Shown one piece after another: positions 50,082 to 51,255 of a DNA stretch of 51,255 bases (the first letter of the stretch is position 1; every line of letters begins with the position of its first letter). Under the pieces are notes generated by a model. The model saw nothing but the letters and a program-made list of their open reading frames with translations, did not search any database and had not been told where the DNA came from. The DNA lies in assembly GCA_002069975.1 (NCBI GenBank), contig MWCJ01000017.1:1-51255 (forward strand), read 5' to 3'. Source of the stretch: Bacteroidetes bacterium ADurb.Bin217. Its GTDB lineage: Bacteria; Bacteroidota; Bacteroidia; Bacteroidales; UBA1715. A program made the translations under genes and the position numbers.

Positions 50082-51255
50082 TTACTTTTTCAACCAATAC
50101 CCTTTACCCGGCTCCAAATTTTGCAAAGAATTACTAGTTCCATTTGGCACCCAAAACCCATCGAAATTTTTAATTGTTTGGCAATTACTTGTGTTGAAAT
50201 AATTGGATATTGGCGTGGGGGCGAATAATGATTCGCCCGTACATGGATATCCAATTAATTGCCACCCCGTGGGGGCGAATAATAATTCGCCCGTACAAGG
50301 AATCCCCGAAATTGTAATTGTTCCCGCCGTATTCATATATACCAAATATCCATTTCCAGGAGTAATTGTTTTAAGTGAATTAAATGCTGAAATTTGACCT
50401 TTTTTCCAAAAACCGTTTGTGTTTTTCACCATCTGCACATCGAGTCCTGCAAATATTTTTTCGATTGCACTATCTTGCACGTCTACATTGGTAGAAATTA
50501 GATTCCAGCCTTTTTGTAAACTTATGGTTTGTGTTTTTACGGCATCAGAAAACACTATTTTATCGATATTAAATCCAGCAGAGTTTACATGTATGCGTAA
50601 TACGTGGGTTCCTATTGCTATTTTCTTGTTTGTTATAACTTCTATTGCTTTATATGTGGTATATGCTCCTGTGTTAGGTATCTGTATTTCAGGAGATATT
50701 AGCTCCCCGTTTAATTCTACAGCTATACGAGCTGTTGCTGTAGGTGCTGACACGTGTGCTTGTATCGAATAATACGTTTCTTTTTCTACCTCAATAACGT
50801 ATTCTAACCATTCTCCTGCTACTGTCCAACCTAGTACATAATTTGTTGCTTGCTGTGGATGAATGGAAATATCTACTCCTTCGGTTGTGCGATATTGATT
50901 GCCTGAATTACTTGTTGGTGTAGCATCATTATATGCATTCCCCTGTCCTCCTCTATTAAAATTTTCAGCTTCAATTGTGCCAGGTATTTTAGCCAAAATG
51001 CTTAGGTAAGCTCCTGTTATTTTAATAAAATCTACCTTAACCGTTCCTGCACCGGCAATAGTTGGGTCGAAGCGTAATTGTTTAAGTGCTCCTGTCCAAC
51101 TTGCCGTAGCCGACAAATCTATAACGTAATATCGTTGTCGGGTATCGTTGGCAACTATTGTAAATCCTACCCGTTTTGTACTATTAAAACTTGGCGATTC
51201 GTAGGTTGTCCAAAATAGTTCAGCTGTGGTAGAGTTTGTTTGATTTTGCATACAA
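50082..51255 (-). CDS. CBM6-type carbohydrate-binding protein, C-terminal part; runs off the right edge
   Basis: The frame is open to the window edge, so the start lies outside. The visible 391 codons hold the end of one carbohydrate-binding segment, a complete CBM6 domain (IEAENFNRGGQGNAYND, EWLEYVIEVEKETYYSIQA, HVLRIHVNSAGFNIDKIVFSD) and a C-terminal region with two related units (GWNLISTNVDVQDSAIEKIF and GWQLIGYP, each leading to NGFW or DGFW and GNGYL/GKGYW). The second unit is broken by two 10-residue insertions (CTGELLFAPT and CTGESLFAPT) encoded by palindromic DNA repeats. No T9SS sorting domain at the end. An enzyme domain may lie upstream, out of view. Confidence 0.8.
   Translation of the reverse strand, partial: CMQNQTNSTTAELFWTTYESPSFNSTKRVGFTIVANDTRQRYYVIDLSATASWTGALKQLRFDPTIAGAGTVKVDFIKITGAYLSILAKIPGTIEAENFNRGGQGNAYNDATPTSNSGNQYRTTEGVDISIHPQQATNYVLGWTVAGEWLEYVIEVEKETYYSIQAHVSAPTATARIAVELNGELISPEIQIPNTGAYTTYKAIEVITNKKIAIGTHVLRIHVNSAGFNIDKIVFSDAVKTQTISLQKGWNLISTNVDVQDSAIEKIFAGLDVQMVKNTNGFWKKGQISAFNSLKTITPGNGYLVYMNTAGTITISGIPCTGELLFAPTGWQLIGYPCTGESLFAPTPISNYFNTSNCQTIKNFDGFWVPNGTSNSLQNLEPGKGYWLKK
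50215..50243. repeat. Small palindromic repeat inside a coding region, copy 1
   Basis: 29 bp with the palindrome GGGCGAAT-AATG-ATTCGCCC and flanks GTGG and GTACA. Encodes CTGESLFAPT on the minus strand, in frame with the CBM6 gene. Confidence 0.88.
50269..50297. repeat. Small palindromic repeat inside a coding region, copy 2
   Basis: Differs from copy 1 at one base (AATA for AATG in the loop), same orientation, 54 bp (18 codons) away. Encodes CTGELLFAPT in frame. Confidence 0.88.

Overview
The window comes from a low-GC member of the Bacteroidota, probably an anaerobic or facultative Bacteroidales-like organism. Several independent signs agree: TAnnTTTG-type -7 promoter boxes with few Shine-Dalgarno sites; proteins ending in type IX secretion (T9SS) sorting domains; type B ribosomal protein L31; a tmRNA whose tag reads (A)GETNYALAA; a pyruvate formate-lyase/activase pair; and a radical-SAM/lipoprotein pair known mainly from Bacteroidales. 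No rRNA, tRNA, CRISPR array, IS transposase or integrase was recognised.

Layout. 1-4.8 kb (minus): the N-terminal part of topoisomerase III (topB), a SiaC-like phosphoprotein, a SiaB kinase fused to a second SiaC-like domain, and argS. 4.9-10.4 kb: a small lipoprotein, a large T9SS-exported beta-propeller protein, a CPBP-type membrane protease and a MORN-repeat protein. 10.4-24.1 kb is mostly core housekeeping: rpmE2, a GlmU-like nucleotidyltransferase, lon with a hemerythrin/LuxR tail, DUF1287, rsmA, a SemiSWEET, DUF3820, rlmH, rplS, ndk, another T9SS protein and the tmRNA gene. 24.1-30.9 kb (minus): a PLD-like protein and a secreted protein, then GT2, an amidohydrolase, a CDF transporter and a sialate O-acetylesterase-like protein in close succession.

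31.0-35.9 kb is the accessory island and the most interesting part. Three small plus-strand modules each carry their own promoter-like -7 box: an orphan RHS C-terminal toxin candidate with a secreted immunity candidate; a HEPN/MNT pair; and a DUF6934-like protein with a 51-residue partner. They are separated by three families of near-identical non-coding repeats, called A, B and C here. A C-repeat carries the amputated tail of the 51-residue gene directly behind the MNT gene, and a 162-bp B-repeat sits inside a copy of A. This looks like a cassette array in which toxin/antitoxin-type modules are exchanged by recombination between repeats. The overall arrangement is inference; the repeats are visible directly.

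35.9-51.3 kb (minus): small exported or outer-membrane proteins, one with a frameshift at an A10 tract; a lipoprotein whose first codons are a (TTCAA)7 tandem repeat, a likely phase-variation switch; pflA/pflB; the radical-SAM/lipoprotein pair; a 1719-residue T9SS protein of autotransporter-type beta repeats; a lipoprotein resembling a clan GH-A glycosidase; and a CBM6-type protein, cut by the window edge, whose gene has absorbed two copies of a small palindromic repeat in frame.

All homology statements come from reading the translations and from memory of families. No database search was run.
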